A stretch of DNA of 55,882 nt from the NCBI GenBank assembly GCA_019419525.1, contig DXZU01000040.1, positions 1 to 55,882 on the forward strand. Reading direction: 5' to 3'. The position numbers and the translations under genes were made by a program. The stretch comes from Collinsella sp. Its GTDB lineage: Bacteria; Actinomycetota; Coriobacteriia; Coriobacteriales; Coriobacteriaceae. Of this stretch, positions 24,432 through 33,214 are shown one piece after another; position 1 is the first letter of the stretch; each line of letters begins with the position of its first letter. The notes below the pieces were generated by a model, which had not been told where the DNA came from, did not search any database, and was given only the letters and a program-made list of their open reading frames with translations.

Positions 24432-25775
24432 TTACTCTTGAATGTCAAAGATGCTCTCTGACAAATCAAGATGAAGAAGCACTTTGGTGCCCTTGCCCGG
24501 CGCCGATTCGACACGCGTATAGGAGTGCGGCCCAAAAAAGCGATGGATGCGCTCCGAAATATTGTGCATGGCCACACCGGCGCCGCCACCCTGGGGAGAG
24601 CTGGCGTCGGGACGGGCAGAGCGCTCGTCAAACAGTCTGGCGGCGGTACCCTCATCCATGCCCACGCCATTATCGGCCACGGCAATCAAGATTGCATCCT
24701 CGCCGTCTTGGTGAACGGTCACGTCGATCCTCAGGGCGTCGTCATCGCCCATACCATGACGCACGGCGTTCTCGACAATCGGCTGGATCACGAACGCCGG
24801 CACCAGCGTATCTTCCACGTCCTCGGACACATCGAACGTCGCAAGCACGCGGTCCTCGCCAAAGCGGGCCTTCTCAAAGGTAAGGTAGCGCTTGGTCTGT
24901 GCGACCTCGCGCGAGACCGGAATAAGCGATCCCGAGTTGTCGAGCGTGGCGCGATAGAACGATGAGAACTCACGAAGCAGTTCGCGGGCCCTCAGCGGGT
25001 CGGTGCGCGTAAACGATGCAATGGTGTTCAGCGTGTTGAACAGGAAGTGCGGGTTAATCTGCGCCTGCAGCGCACGCACCTCGGCGCGCGCTGTGAGTTC
25101 CTTTTGCACCTCGAGCTCGTGGATGGCGAGCTGCGTGGACAAAATCTCGGCAAAGCCCGAGGCAAGCGCGTACTGGGTACGGTCGACGGCGCGCGGGGTC
25201 TTGTAGTAGAACTTGAGCGTGCCGACGGTACGATCGCCCACCTTGATGGGGGCGATAATGCCGGCGGGGACTTGGTTGTGCGAGCCGTCCGAGCCCACGA
25301 CATCCACCATACGGTTGAACGACTGCACGATGCCATGTTCGATAACGTAGCGTGTGGCAAGCGTGTGGATGGGAGAATCTGGCAGTAGTTTTTCCTCAAA
25401 CTCGCCCGCGCAGGCAAGCACGTTGTCCTCATCGGTGATGGCCACCGTCATGGCACGCGTCTCGGGCAAAATGCGCTGGCACACCAAACGCGCCGACTCC
25501 TGCGTCAGACCGCCCTTAATGTCCTCGAGCATGGCCGAGGCCACCGAGAGCGTCTCCTCGGTGTACTGGGAGCGCACCGAATCGGGATTGAGCGTCAAAA
25601 AGATAAAGATGCACAGAAAGATGCACAGCAGTGCGCAGGCGACCACGGTCGCGATCGGCTCGATTCCAGTCGCCAGGGCAAAAATAAAGTACACCAGCAC
25701 GCAAATGGCGCAGGCAACGGCAATGATGCGAAAGATTGATATTGAACTATCGCGCTGGGCGCGGCGGTCGATCAT
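24432..25775 (-). CDS. LytS-like sensor histidine kinase 1
   Basis: A 447-residue membrane kinase. Two hydrophobic helices (about 16-36 and 40-62) anchor a GAF-like sensor (about 75-220). The His_kinase domain has phospho-acceptor His243 in QINPHFLFNTLN, and the HATPase has IVENAVRHG, DNGVGM and GAGVAMHNISERI. The periplasmic loop is tiny, so the signal is probably sensed in the membrane or cytoplasm. Its ATG overlaps the stop of the upstream glycosyltransferase by 4 bases (ATGA), so the two are translationally coupled. Confidence 0.93.
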   Translation of the reverse strand: MIDRRAQRDSSISIFRIIAVACAICVLVYFIFALATGIEPIATVVACALLCIFLCIFIFLTLNPDSVRSQYTEETLSVASAMLEDIKGGLTQESARLVCQRILPETRAMTVAITDEDNVLACAGEFEEKLLPDSPIHTLATRYVIEHGIVQSFNRMVDVVGSDGSHNQVPAGIIAPIKVGDRTVGTLKFYYKTPRAVDRTQYALASGFAEILSTQLAIHELEVQKELTARAEVRALQAQINPHFLFNTLNTIASFTRTDPLRARELLREFSSFYRATLDNSGSLIPVSREVAQTKRYLTFEKARFGEDRVLATFDVSEDVEDTLVPAFVIQPIVENAVRHGMGDDDALRIDVTVHQDGEDAILIAVADNGVGMDEGTAARLFDERSARPDASSPQGGGAGVAMHNISERIHRFFGPHSYTRVESAPGKGTKVLLHLDLSESIFDIQE

Positions 25776-26959
25776 TCGGCCCCCTCCAGGATACTGATCA
25801 GTTGTGCGTCACGCCAAAGCCCGTCCATGATCTTGGGCCAAAAACTCTGGAAACGCAGGTAGCTTGCAGCGTTTTGGCGCGCATAGGCTTTTGCCTCGTC
25901 GATACCATGGCGCCAGATGCGCAGGTAGCCCTCATGCTCGCGGGTAAACACGCTGCGGACCATAGCGGTCTTGCGCACGCGGTCGTCGAGCTCGCGCGAA
26001 ATCCACGGGCCCGGGTAGGGCATGAGCGATGCTGCCGTAACGGGAATGAGCTCCTTTTGATGCGCGGCGAATGTCAACTTGGCCCGTTCGTAGTACCAAC
26101 GGTAGACATCCTGCATAAAGCGCGGTGAGCGCTTTTCGGACTCTGGAGGCAGATGGCGCACGGTCCACTCGTTATCGAACCACACGTCGTAGCCAAACAT
26201 GCGCATGTTAAAGAGGTAATCCAAGTCCTCGCCGCGGGTGATAAACGGGTCAAAGGCCACACGCGTAAAGGCGCGGGCGTGCAGGGCCATCAGGCCGCCG
26301 CACACGTAGTTGGAGCGCGAGATGCGGGTGCCCGAGAGCGCCTTTTTCATCCAACGGTTGAACTCGATGCGCTTGGTCCACCAACGATGGCAGATGCCCG
26401 CCTTGTCCGTGGGAGCCAACGGCGAGCCGTCGCGATCGTAGAAATAGCCGCTCTTGACCAAGATCGGCAAGCCCTGACGCGTCTGCTGCCCCAACGCATA
26501 GGTCGCGCGCTTCATAAAGTCGGCGTCGATGACAGCCTCATCGTCATCCAAAAAGATAACCGCGTCATGCCCCAGCACCGCAGCGCAGGCCAGCCCCATG
26601 TTGCGGATGGCACCGTAACCTCGCAGGCTCACGCACTCGCCCGAACCCTTGGGCGCGATCTGAGCAACCCGGTCTGCGATGCGCGAGGCCTGGGTGTTGG
26701 TGACAACGGTGACCTTGAGCGCGGGATGCGCGTCGACAATCTCGTGCACGCGCAGCGACACATCGGCTGTGGCAGAAACGGGACAGACCACCAAAAGGAT
26801 GATGCGCGGGATGTCACGTACCTGCTCAAGCGAGGCCAGGCAGCGGTCGAGTTCGGGATTGTCGGCGTTGAGTCGTGTCGAATGGTCATAGGTGCCAGGG
26901 GCGTTTGCGCGAGCGTCATCGCCCGCCCAATACGTTGGAATCACGACCGTGGCGTTCAT
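25772..26959 (-). CDS. Family 2-like glycosyltransferase
   Basis: A 395-residue GT-A fold enzyme. MNATVVIPTYW is the nucleotide-sugar-binding strand, IFLDDDEAV (Asp138-140) the metal-binding DXD motif, and ITRGEDLDYLF the catalytic ED-type motif. No membrane helices are seen, so it acts in the cytosol, probably on a cell-surface glycan. It is unusual in heading an operon with a two-component system, overlapping the kinase start by 4 bases. ATG 26959 has GGGAGGG upstream. Donor and acceptor are unknown. Confidence 0.88.
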   Translation of the reverse strand: MNATVVIPTYWAGDDARANAPGTYDHSTRLNADNPELDRCLASLEQVRDIPRIILLVVCPVSATADVSLRVHEIVDAHPALKVTVVTNTQASRIADRVAQIAPKGSGECVSLRGYGAIRNMGLACAAVLGHDAVIFLDDDEAVIDADFMKRATYALGQQTRQGLPILVKSGYFYDRDGSPLAPTDKAGICHRWWTKRIEFNRWMKKALSGTRISRSNYVCGGLMALHARAFTRVAFDPFITRGEDLDYLFNMRMFGYDVWFDNEWTVRHLPPESEKRSPRFMQDVYRWYYERAKLTFAAHQKELIPVTAASLMPYPGPWISRELDDRVRKTAMVRSVFTREHEGYLRIWRHGIDEAKAYARQNAASYLRFQSFWPKIMDGLWRDAQLISILEGAE

Positions 26960-26980
26960 GCCTTACCCTCCCTGCAACAC

Positions 26981-27015
26981 AAAAACGGGACGCCGCCAAA
27001 CACAGGCGACGCCCC
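26981..27015 (-). terminator. Terminator after the MFS gene
   Basis: On the minus strand GGGGCGTCGCC, 7-base loop, GGCGGCGTCCC, then GTTTTTG. It separates the MFS gene from the glycosyltransferase operon. Confidence 0.7.
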
Positions 27016-27130
27016 GCGACCTAGCTGACTCCATCATACCCACTTGGGCTAATCATTGTTCGAAAGTCAGAATGTTTATTGCGGATAACCCCAAAAGAGT
27101 ATCGCGGCGGACGCAATTACCGGCAGGTTC

Positions 27131-28390
27131 CTATGCGGCCTGCTCTGCCGTCTGAGACATGCGGGACAGACGGACCAGCAGCGCAAAGCCCACCACCAGC
27201 AGCACGCCGATAGACAGGACGCCCAGCGAGGGGTTGCCGGTCAGCGAGGTGACGACCGACACCAAGAAGGTGCCCATAACACTTGCGTAACGACCAAAGA
27301 TGTCAAAGAAGCCATAGTACTCGTTGGACTTTTCCTTGGGGATAATGCGGCCAAAGTAGCTGCGGCTGAGCGCCTGCACGCCGCCCTGGAACAGGCCGAC
27401 CAAAATGGCAAGCACCCAAAACTCAAAGGCGGTCTTTAAGAAAAACGCGGCAAAGAGCACGATGCCCATATAGGCGGCGACTGCCACCAAGATCGTGTTG
27501 AGCGTGCCCACGCGGCCGGCGAGCTTGCCGTAGATGATGGCGGACGGGAAGGCCACAAACTGCGTAACGAGCAGAGCCAGCACCAGTTGGGTCGAGTCGA
27601 TGCCCAAAGCCGATCCGTAGCTGGTTGCCATGGAAATAACCGTGTGCACACCGTCGATGTAGAAGAAAAACGCGATCATGTAGATCAGCACGGTCTTGTT
27701 GTGGGCGATCTCGCGCATGGTGTGTCCGACCTCGGAGAACACACCGCCCACAATGTGGCCGATAGTATCCTCGGGACCGCGCTCGCGACCGTACTTTTGC
27801 TTATAGGTGCGAATGAGCGGCAGGGTAAAGATGAGCCACCAGGCACCAGTGATGATAAACGACAGACGCGTTGCCAACATGGTGGGGACGCCAAGAGCGG
27901 GGCCACCCATGATAAGCGCCAAGCAGATGATGAACGGCACGGTGGAACCGATGTAGCCCCAGGCATAACCCGAGCTGGACACGGCGTCCATGCGCTCGTC
28001 GGTGGTAATGTCAGGCAGCATAGCGTCGTAGAACGTCATAGAAGAGTTAAGGCCGATGGTGCACAGCACGTACACGGTCAAAAATGCCATGGCGGACATT
28101 GGGATAGCCTGCGCCAGGCAAAGAACCAGGCCCGTGAGGAAGAAGCCCAAGAAGAACTTGATCTTGTTGCCGGCGTAATCGGCAAGCGCGCCCAGAATGG
28201 GCATGAGCATGGCAATGACCAGCGAGGCAATCGTCTGAGCGTTGCCCCAAGCGACCACCAGGTCTGCCGAGGAAGCACCGGTATTGATGGCGTTAAAGTA
28301 GATGGGCACCACCGAGGTATTGAGCAGTACGAGGGCCGAGTTTCCCACATCGTACATGACCCAGTTACGCTCGAGCTTGGTGTATTTCAT
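27131..28390 (-). CDS. MFS transporter, UMF1/Atg22-like
   Basis: A 419-residue, 12-helix carrier. ERNWVMYDVGNSAL at the N-terminus, FYDAMLPDITTDERMD after helix 4 and FFFYIDGVHTVISMA in the second half are typical of the UMF1 group, related to yeast Atg22 amino-acid effluxers. The substrate is unknown, probably amino acids. Start 28390 has GAAGGG 9 bases upstream. It is a single gene with its own terminator. Confidence 0.88.
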   Translation of the reverse strand: MKYTKLERNWVMYDVGNSALVLLNTSVVPIYFNAINTGASSADLVVAWGNAQTIASLVIAMLMPILGALADYAGNKIKFFLGFFLTGLVLCLAQAIPMSAMAFLTVYVLCTIGLNSSMTFYDAMLPDITTDERMDAVSSSGYAWGYIGSTVPFIICLALIMGGPALGVPTMLATRLSFIITGAWWLIFTLPLIRTYKQKYGRERGPEDTIGHIVGGVFSEVGHTMREIAHNKTVLIYMIAFFFYIDGVHTVISMATSYGSALGIDSTQLVLALLVTQFVAFPSAIIYGKLAGRVGTLNTILVAVAAYMGIVLFAAFFLKTAFEFWVLAILVGLFQGGVQALSRSYFGRIIPKEKSNEYYGFFDIFGRYASVMGTFLVSVVTSLTGNPSLGVLSIGVLLVVGFALLVRLSRMSQTAEQAA

Positions 28391-28491
28391 GGACAGGGAC
28401 CCTTCGTATTCGCCCGATATGCAGTTAGTTCATCGTACCCCAATTGTCCAGAAGCGCCGGTAAGGATTCGGCAAAGGGGCACGCACGAGCC

Positions 28492-29436
28492 CTACTCCTC
28501 GCGGTCGAACTCCTCGTCGGCGCCGAGCACGCGACCGCTGTAATTGACATGGTTGGTCACGGCTTCCATGTCACCGGTCTCGATAAAACGCGCGACCGTG
28601 CATTCGTAATCGACCAGCGCACGATCAAAAACCTCGGGGAAACTCTCGTTCGAGACCTCGTCGGTAAAGGGATTCTTCCATGTCAGATGGCCCAGGTTAC
28701 CGGTGCGCTCGGGCAGCTCCGTCGTCACGCGATGGGCAAGGCCGTCGAGCAGCGAGTAGTCGTGCACCAAGCCCTCAACCAGCGAGATCGCGCGCGTCTT
28801 TACGGAGCCGGCCGGCTCAATCGCGCGGTAAAGTCGCTGCATATTGGCAACGGCAGCACCGTACTCCCCCGCCGGAATGTCAATGCCGTACACGCGTCCG
28901 GCAACATAGCTCATCAGCACGCCGGCCACGCGATTGATGCGATCGGTGGTGACGATCTCGCCCGCCGGCGGATAATCCTCGACCGTTGCCCCATCGCGCT
29001 TGAGCTGCAGCATCAGTACATCCAGGTCGCTCTCGATCACGGCATGGACCTGACTGCTCGAATCCTCAAGCTCTGAATCGGACTCCACGATGCCAAACTG
29101 TTGCTCATAGACAAAGGGATGGGCGTTGCGGTCGAGCACGTAATGAGACAGCAGGCCCAGCGCAAACGCACGGCCCAGGTTGGCATCGCGCGGCAGCAGG
29201 TGCGACACGCCATCGCGCAGACACGAGAACTGACGCGACATGCGCGACCGATGCATGACCTGCGCCAGCAGCGTGCAGTCGGAAACACGCGGTGTCAGAA
29301 TGTGAAAGAAAAACGGGTCGGGGCCTTGGTTGCCCAAGATAAAGGCAATGCGCTCTTCATCGGACGTGATGACGCCCTGCGGAAGACGGTCGATGCTTTC
29401 CTCGCCAAACAGATGATGGGTGATAAGCGCGGGCAT
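28492..29436 (-). CDS. Zinc-dependent phospholipase C-like protein
   Basis: A 314-residue protein with the N-terminal zinc phospholipase C/S1-P1-like fold: MPALITHHLFGEE, GNQGPDPFFFH and LLSHYVLDRNAHPFVY supply the His/Asp ligands. No signal peptide is seen, which differs from secreted phospholipases C; related cytosolic proteins are common in Firmicutes and Coriobacteriia with unknown substrate. ATG 29436 has AAAGGA upstream; the longer frame to 29466 lacks a site. Confidence 0.8.
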   Translation of the reverse strand: MPALITHHLFGEESIDRLPQGVITSDEERIAFILGNQGPDPFFFHILTPRVSDCTLLAQVMHRSRMSRQFSCLRDGVSHLLPRDANLGRAFALGLLSHYVLDRNAHPFVYEQQFGIVESDSELEDSSSQVHAVIESDLDVLMLQLKRDGATVEDYPPAGEIVTTDRINRVAGVLMSYVAGRVYGIDIPAGEYGAAVANMQRLYRAIEPAGSVKTRAISLVEGLVHDYSLLDGLAHRVTTELPERTGNLGHLTWKNPFTDEVSNESFPEVFDRALVDYECTVARFIETGDMEAVTNHVNYSGRVLGADEEFDREE

Positions 29437-29528
29437 AATGATCCTTTCGATTTCATTCGATGCCACCCATTATGCCCACCGCACGGTCATGCCAAACCTG
29501 CGGTGGTAAACGACGGCACGCAAGCCTC

Positions 29529-30263
29529 TTACGCAAGCCCCAGGTGCGACTTGACCTCGGCGGCACGACGACGGGACACCGGCACCGTCGAGCTCACGCG
29601 GTCGAGCCTGAGCTCCATCAAGCCCGTGGAGCCAATCTCAACATTGTGCACGTCTTCCAAATTGACCAGATAGCTGCGATGAACGCGAATAAAGCCCTCG
29701 GAGCCCAAGCGACGTTCGAGCGAAGAGATCGACTCATTGATCAGATATGTTCCCTCGGCGCAGACGGCATTGCAAAAATCGGCACGCGCCTCAAAGTAGC
29801 AGACATCCGCCACAGGGATAAACACCTTTTTGCCCCCGCGATCCACCGTCAGGCGCAAGGGCTGGCGCGGAGCATGGACGACACGACGAACGCCCAGGGC
29901 GGCCTCGATCTTATCGAGCGCCTTTGACAGGCGGGCATCCTCGACCGGCTTGACGACGTAATCAATGGCATCGAGGTTATAGGCATCGGCCGCATACTCG
30001 GCAAATGCCGTCACAAACACCACGACCGGCGGCGTTTTTAGGTTCTGCAGCGTCTCGGCAAGCTCGATTCCCGAGCGGCCGGGCATCGTGATATCCAAAA
30101 ACAGCACGTCGGGCTTGTTCGACAGAATCGACTCCACGGCCTCGGTGACATTGCCCGCCTCGGCAATCTGTCCCACACGTGCATCCTTTTCCAGCAGATA
30201 ACGTAGCTCAGCCCTAATAGGAGGCTCGTCATCAACCACCAAGATGTTCCATCCCTCGGACAT
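29529..30263 (-). CDS. LytTR-type response regulator 2
   Basis: A 244-residue paralog of regulator 1: receiver with VVDDE, Asp57 in FLDITMPG and Lys in VVKPVEDA, then a LytTR domain with GFIRVHRSYLVNLEDV. It lies 39 bp downstream of histidine kinase 2, its likely partner. ATG 30263 has GAGGGGA upstream. LytTR proteins usually bind pairs of 9-bp direct repeats; I found no convincing pair nearby. Confidence 0.93.
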   Translation of the reverse strand: MSEGWNILVVDDEPPIRAELRYLLEKDARVGQIAEAGNVTEAVESILSNKPDVLFLDITMPGRSGIELAETLQNLKTPPVVVFVTAFAEYAADAYNLDAIDYVVKPVEDARLSKALDKIEAALGVRRVVHAPRQPLRLTVDRGGKKVFIPVADVCYFEARADFCNAVCAEGTYLINESISSLERRLGSEGFIRVHRSYLVNLEDVHNVEIGSTGLMELRLDRVSSTVPVSRRRAAEVKSHLGLA

Positions 30264-30302
30264 ATGCGCTTCCCCTCTTTTTTCTCTCAATCCAACCGCG
30301 CG

Positions 30303-31694
30303 CTACACCTTCATCGGCGCCGGCTCATGCGGCTCGCCGTTCAGCTCGACGATGACCTGCGTTCCCACGCCCTCCTGGGACTTCACGCGCATGCCAGAAT
30401 CTTCCCCGTAAAAGAAATGGATGCGCTGAAGCACGTTGAAGAGCGCCAGGCCGCAGCCTCGCTTGATGGAGCCGTCGGCGGTAATGCTCTCGGGCTCCTC
30501 TCGGCGATGCTGCTCAAACAGGTGCGCGCAGACTTCTTCGCTCATACCGATGCCGTCATCTTCGACGATGATCTCCAGACCGTCATCGGTCTCAAAAGCC
30601 CTAACACGAATAGAAAGCGGCTCGGTCTCGCGCTGCGCATGCTTGATGCAGTTTTCGAGCAGCGGCTGCAAGATAAACGGCGGCACCATGCTGTCGCGCA
30701 CCTCAAAGTCGATATCGACCGAGACGCGCAGACGGCCGTCGCCATACCGGGCCTGCATAAGGTTGATGTAACGAGTGCCCTGTTCCACCTCGTGCTCGAG
30801 CGTTGTGAGGGTATCGGAATCGGACAGTGTCTGACGGTAGTAATTGGAAAAGTCGATGAGCAGCGACCTGGCCTTGTCCGGCTCGGTACGCACGAGCGAC
30901 ACGATGGTGCTGATGGTGTTAAACAGAAAATGAGGATCGACCTGCGATTGCAAGGCGCGCAGCTCCACGCGAGCTGTAAGCTCGTCCTGGCGCTCGAGCT
31001 CAAAGCTCGCAAGCTGCGTGGAAATGAGGTCGGCAAAGCCCGAGGCAAGCGCCGTCTGGCGCATATCGATGCTGCTCAGACGGGGATAATACAGCTCGAG
31101 CGTGCCCACGCAATGCCCGCGCACGGTGAGCGGTGCGACGATACCGGCGCGCAGGCGCGGAAAGTAGCCACCCGTCTCAGTCGAGGCATCGCGCGAAAAT
31201 ACGCTTTGCTCACCGCTGTTGATCACGTTGAGCGTAGTCCGCAGCACAACCGGAGTGCCCGCGGGGCATTTTGCCGAGTCCTCGCCCCAGCTCGCCAGTA
31301 CCTGCTTGCCGTCGGTAAAGCAGATGGCCGAGGCAATGGTCTCGGAAAGGATGATTTTGGAAGCGCCCAGGGCCGCTTCGGGCGTAAGGCCTCGCGACGT
31401 ATAGGCGAATATTTTCGATGCAATGGCGAGCGTGCGGTCGGTTGCGCTCGATGTGAGGTCGTCGGGGACCACAAAGACATACGAGAAAAAGAAGCACAGC
31501 ATGACCAAGCCGGCAATGACGACAACGGCAGGAACGGGATTGGGATTATCGGTTAGATCCCAGATGAGCAGCAGGATAAGCAGCGGAACGACAAAACCGA
31601 GCAAGATGGCCTGAACCACATGCTGGGCCGCACGAAAGACCTTGGTAGAGTTGTAGCTCTTGCCCAGAATCAGCCTGTTTAAATCCACCGTCAT
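30303..31694 (-). CDS. LytS-like sensor histidine kinase 2
   Basis: A 463-residue paralog of kinase 1: two hydrophobic helices (about 28-46 and 55-76), a GAF-like sensor (about 90-230), phospho-acceptor His255 in QVDPHFLFNTIS, then an ATPase with LLENCIKHA, DDGIGM and GCGLALFNVLQRI. The ribosome site before ATG 31694 is weak; the frame extends to 31763 but that part covers a terminator hairpin. Same topology as kinase 1, suggesting duplication followed by divergence in the sensor. Confidence 0.9.
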   Translation of the reverse strand: MTVDLNRLILGKSYNSTKVFRAAQHVVQAILLGFVVPLLILLLIWDLTDNPNPVPAVVVIAGLVMLCFFFSYVFVVPDDLTSSATDRTLAIASKIFAYTSRGLTPEAALGASKIILSETIASAICFTDGKQVLASWGEDSAKCPAGTPVVLRTTLNVINSGEQSVFSRDASTETGGYFPRLRAGIVAPLTVRGHCVGTLELYYPRLSSIDMRQTALASGFADLISTQLASFELERQDELTARVELRALQSQVDPHFLFNTISTIVSLVRTEPDKARSLLIDFSNYYRQTLSDSDTLTTLEHEVEQGTRYINLMQARYGDGRLRVSVDIDFEVRDSMVPPFILQPLLENCIKHAQRETEPLSIRVRAFETDDGLEIIVEDDGIGMSEEVCAHLFEQHRREEPESITADGSIKRGCGLALFNVLQRIHFFYGEDSGMRVKSQEGVGTQVIVELNGEPHEPAPMKV

Positions 31695-31723
31695 CCACTC
31701 TTGTCCGTAGCACCCATAGCAAT

Positions 31724-31747
31724 AAAGAGGGCCGCAAGCGACCCTCT
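31724..31747 (-). terminator. Terminator after the amidohydrolase gene
   Basis: On the minus strand GAGGGTCGC, TT loop, GCGGCCCTC (one G-T pair), then TTTA. It lies between the amidohydrolase stop and kinase 2. Confidence 0.55.
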
Positions 31748-31805
31748 CCATTGCATTATGCAATCAAAAACTGTGTTTTACATCCAGCCATCGACAAACG
31801 GTACC

Positions 31806-33083
31806 TTAGGCGCTGTATTTGTTGGCCTCGCCAAAGGTGCCAGCCTCGACGATCCAGCCGTCCTTCATGATGACGTCCATGTTGTCGGTGTTGAGCACGT
31901 GGATGTCGGCGGCGACGTCACCGTTGACGACCAGCAGGTCGGCGCACTTGCCGGCCTCGATGGAACCGGTCTCGTCCTCGATGTGGCACATCTTGGCACC
32001 GTTGAGGGTGGCGCAGGTGATGGTCTCGACCGGGGTGAAGCCGATCTTGTCGACGAACTCGTACATCTCCTCGATGGAGCAGGTGCCGTACGGGGTGACG
32101 AAGGAGAAGGAGTCGGAGCCGATCGTCATGACGACGCCGCGCTTCTTGGCCTCGCGCAGGCAGTCGTAGTTGCGCTGCAGCTCCTTCTCGACCAGGGTGC
32201 CCTCGTACTTGTCGTGCAGCTCGGGGACGTAGACGGGCGGATAGGTGGCGTACCAGGTGGGCAGGAAGGCGATCGTCGGGGTGAAGAAGGTGCCCTGCTC
32301 GGCCATGAGGTCCATGGTGCGCTCATCGATATCGAAGCCGTGGATCAGCTGCTCACAGCCAAAGCGGACGGAATCGTAGGCAGCGGCGTGGTTGTTGTAG
32401 CAGTGGCTCCACACGGGGATGCCGACCATCTTGGCCTCTTCAACCACGGCCTGAATCTCCTCGGAGCAGTAGTGCTGGTCGCGGCCGGAGTCCCAGCGCC
32501 AGATGCCGCCACCGGTAGCCCAGATCTTGATGGCATCGGGGTTCTCGCGCAGGCGACGGCGGACGGCCTTACGCAGATCCCAGGGACCGTCGACCTGGTC
32601 GCCCCAGGGGTGGGAGTCCTTGTTGAGCTGCTGGGTGCAGTGGTGGGAGTCACCGTGGCCGGCAACGCGGCAGAAGCCGAGGCCGGTGGCCAGAACGCGC
32701 GGGCCCTTGAAGACGCCCTTGTCGATGCAGTCGCGGATCTGGATGCCGAAGCGGCCGATCTCGCAGACGGTGGTGAGACCGTGGGTGAGGCAGTCGTAGG
32801 CCTGCTTGACGGCGACGGCCTGCTTCTCGAGGAGCGGCTGCATGACCCAGTCGGTGTCATCGTCGGTCAGGTTGCCCGAGAAGTGCAGGTGGGTGTCGAT
32901 CAGGCCGGGAAGGACAGTCTTGCCGGCGGCGTCGATAACCTCAACGCCCTCGGGAAGGTCCTGCATAGTGCCGGCGTACTCGATCTTGCCGTTGTCGTCG
33001 ACGAGAACGAGGGAGTTCTCGACCGGCTCGGCACCGGTACCGTCGATGAGCTTGCCGCCAACGATTGCGTACTTAGTAGACAT
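31806..33083 (-). CDS. Amidohydrolase-family metal hydrolase
   Basis: A 425-residue TIM-barrel enzyme. Metal ligands are visible: DTHLHF (His65, His67), the lysine strand AIKIWATGGG, VWSHCYN, QLIHGFD and IGSDSFSF. Close relatives are prolidase-like (Xaa-Pro or Xaa-Arg dipeptidases) or imidazolonepropionase-like; sequence alone cannot decide. Start 33083 has AAGGAGG upstream. It follows an APC permease by 131 bp, suggesting the permease imports its substrate. A terminator follows the gene. Confidence 0.85.
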   Translation of the reverse strand: MSTKYAIVGGKLIDGTGAEPVENSLVLVDDNGKIEYAGTMQDLPEGVEVIDAAGKTVLPGLIDTHLHFSGNLTDDDTDWVMQPLLEKQAVAVKQAYDCLTHGLTTVCEIGRFGIQIRDCIDKGVFKGPRVLATGLGFCRVAGHGDSHHCTQQLNKDSHPWGDQVDGPWDLRKAVRRRLRENPDAIKIWATGGGIWRWDSGRDQHYCSEEIQAVVEEAKMVGIPVWSHCYNNHAAAYDSVRFGCEQLIHGFDIDERTMDLMAEQGTFFTPTIAFLPTWYATYPPVYVPELHDKYEGTLVEKELQRNYDCLREAKKRGVVMTIGSDSFSFVTPYGTCSIEEMYEFVDKIGFTPVETITCATLNGAKMCHIEDETGSIEAGKCADLLVVNGDVAADIHVLNTDNMDVIMKDGWIVEAGTFGEANKYSA

Positions 33084-33214
33084 GGTTCCTCCTTATGGAT
33101 CCATATAGTGGGCGAGGCCATGTTGGGTTAAGGCCTCACAAAGCTACCCAAGTGCTGCCGGGTTCGGTGCGCGGGAGAGAGGGTTCCGCGCACCCGATCC
33201 GCCCCGGCTCGGCG

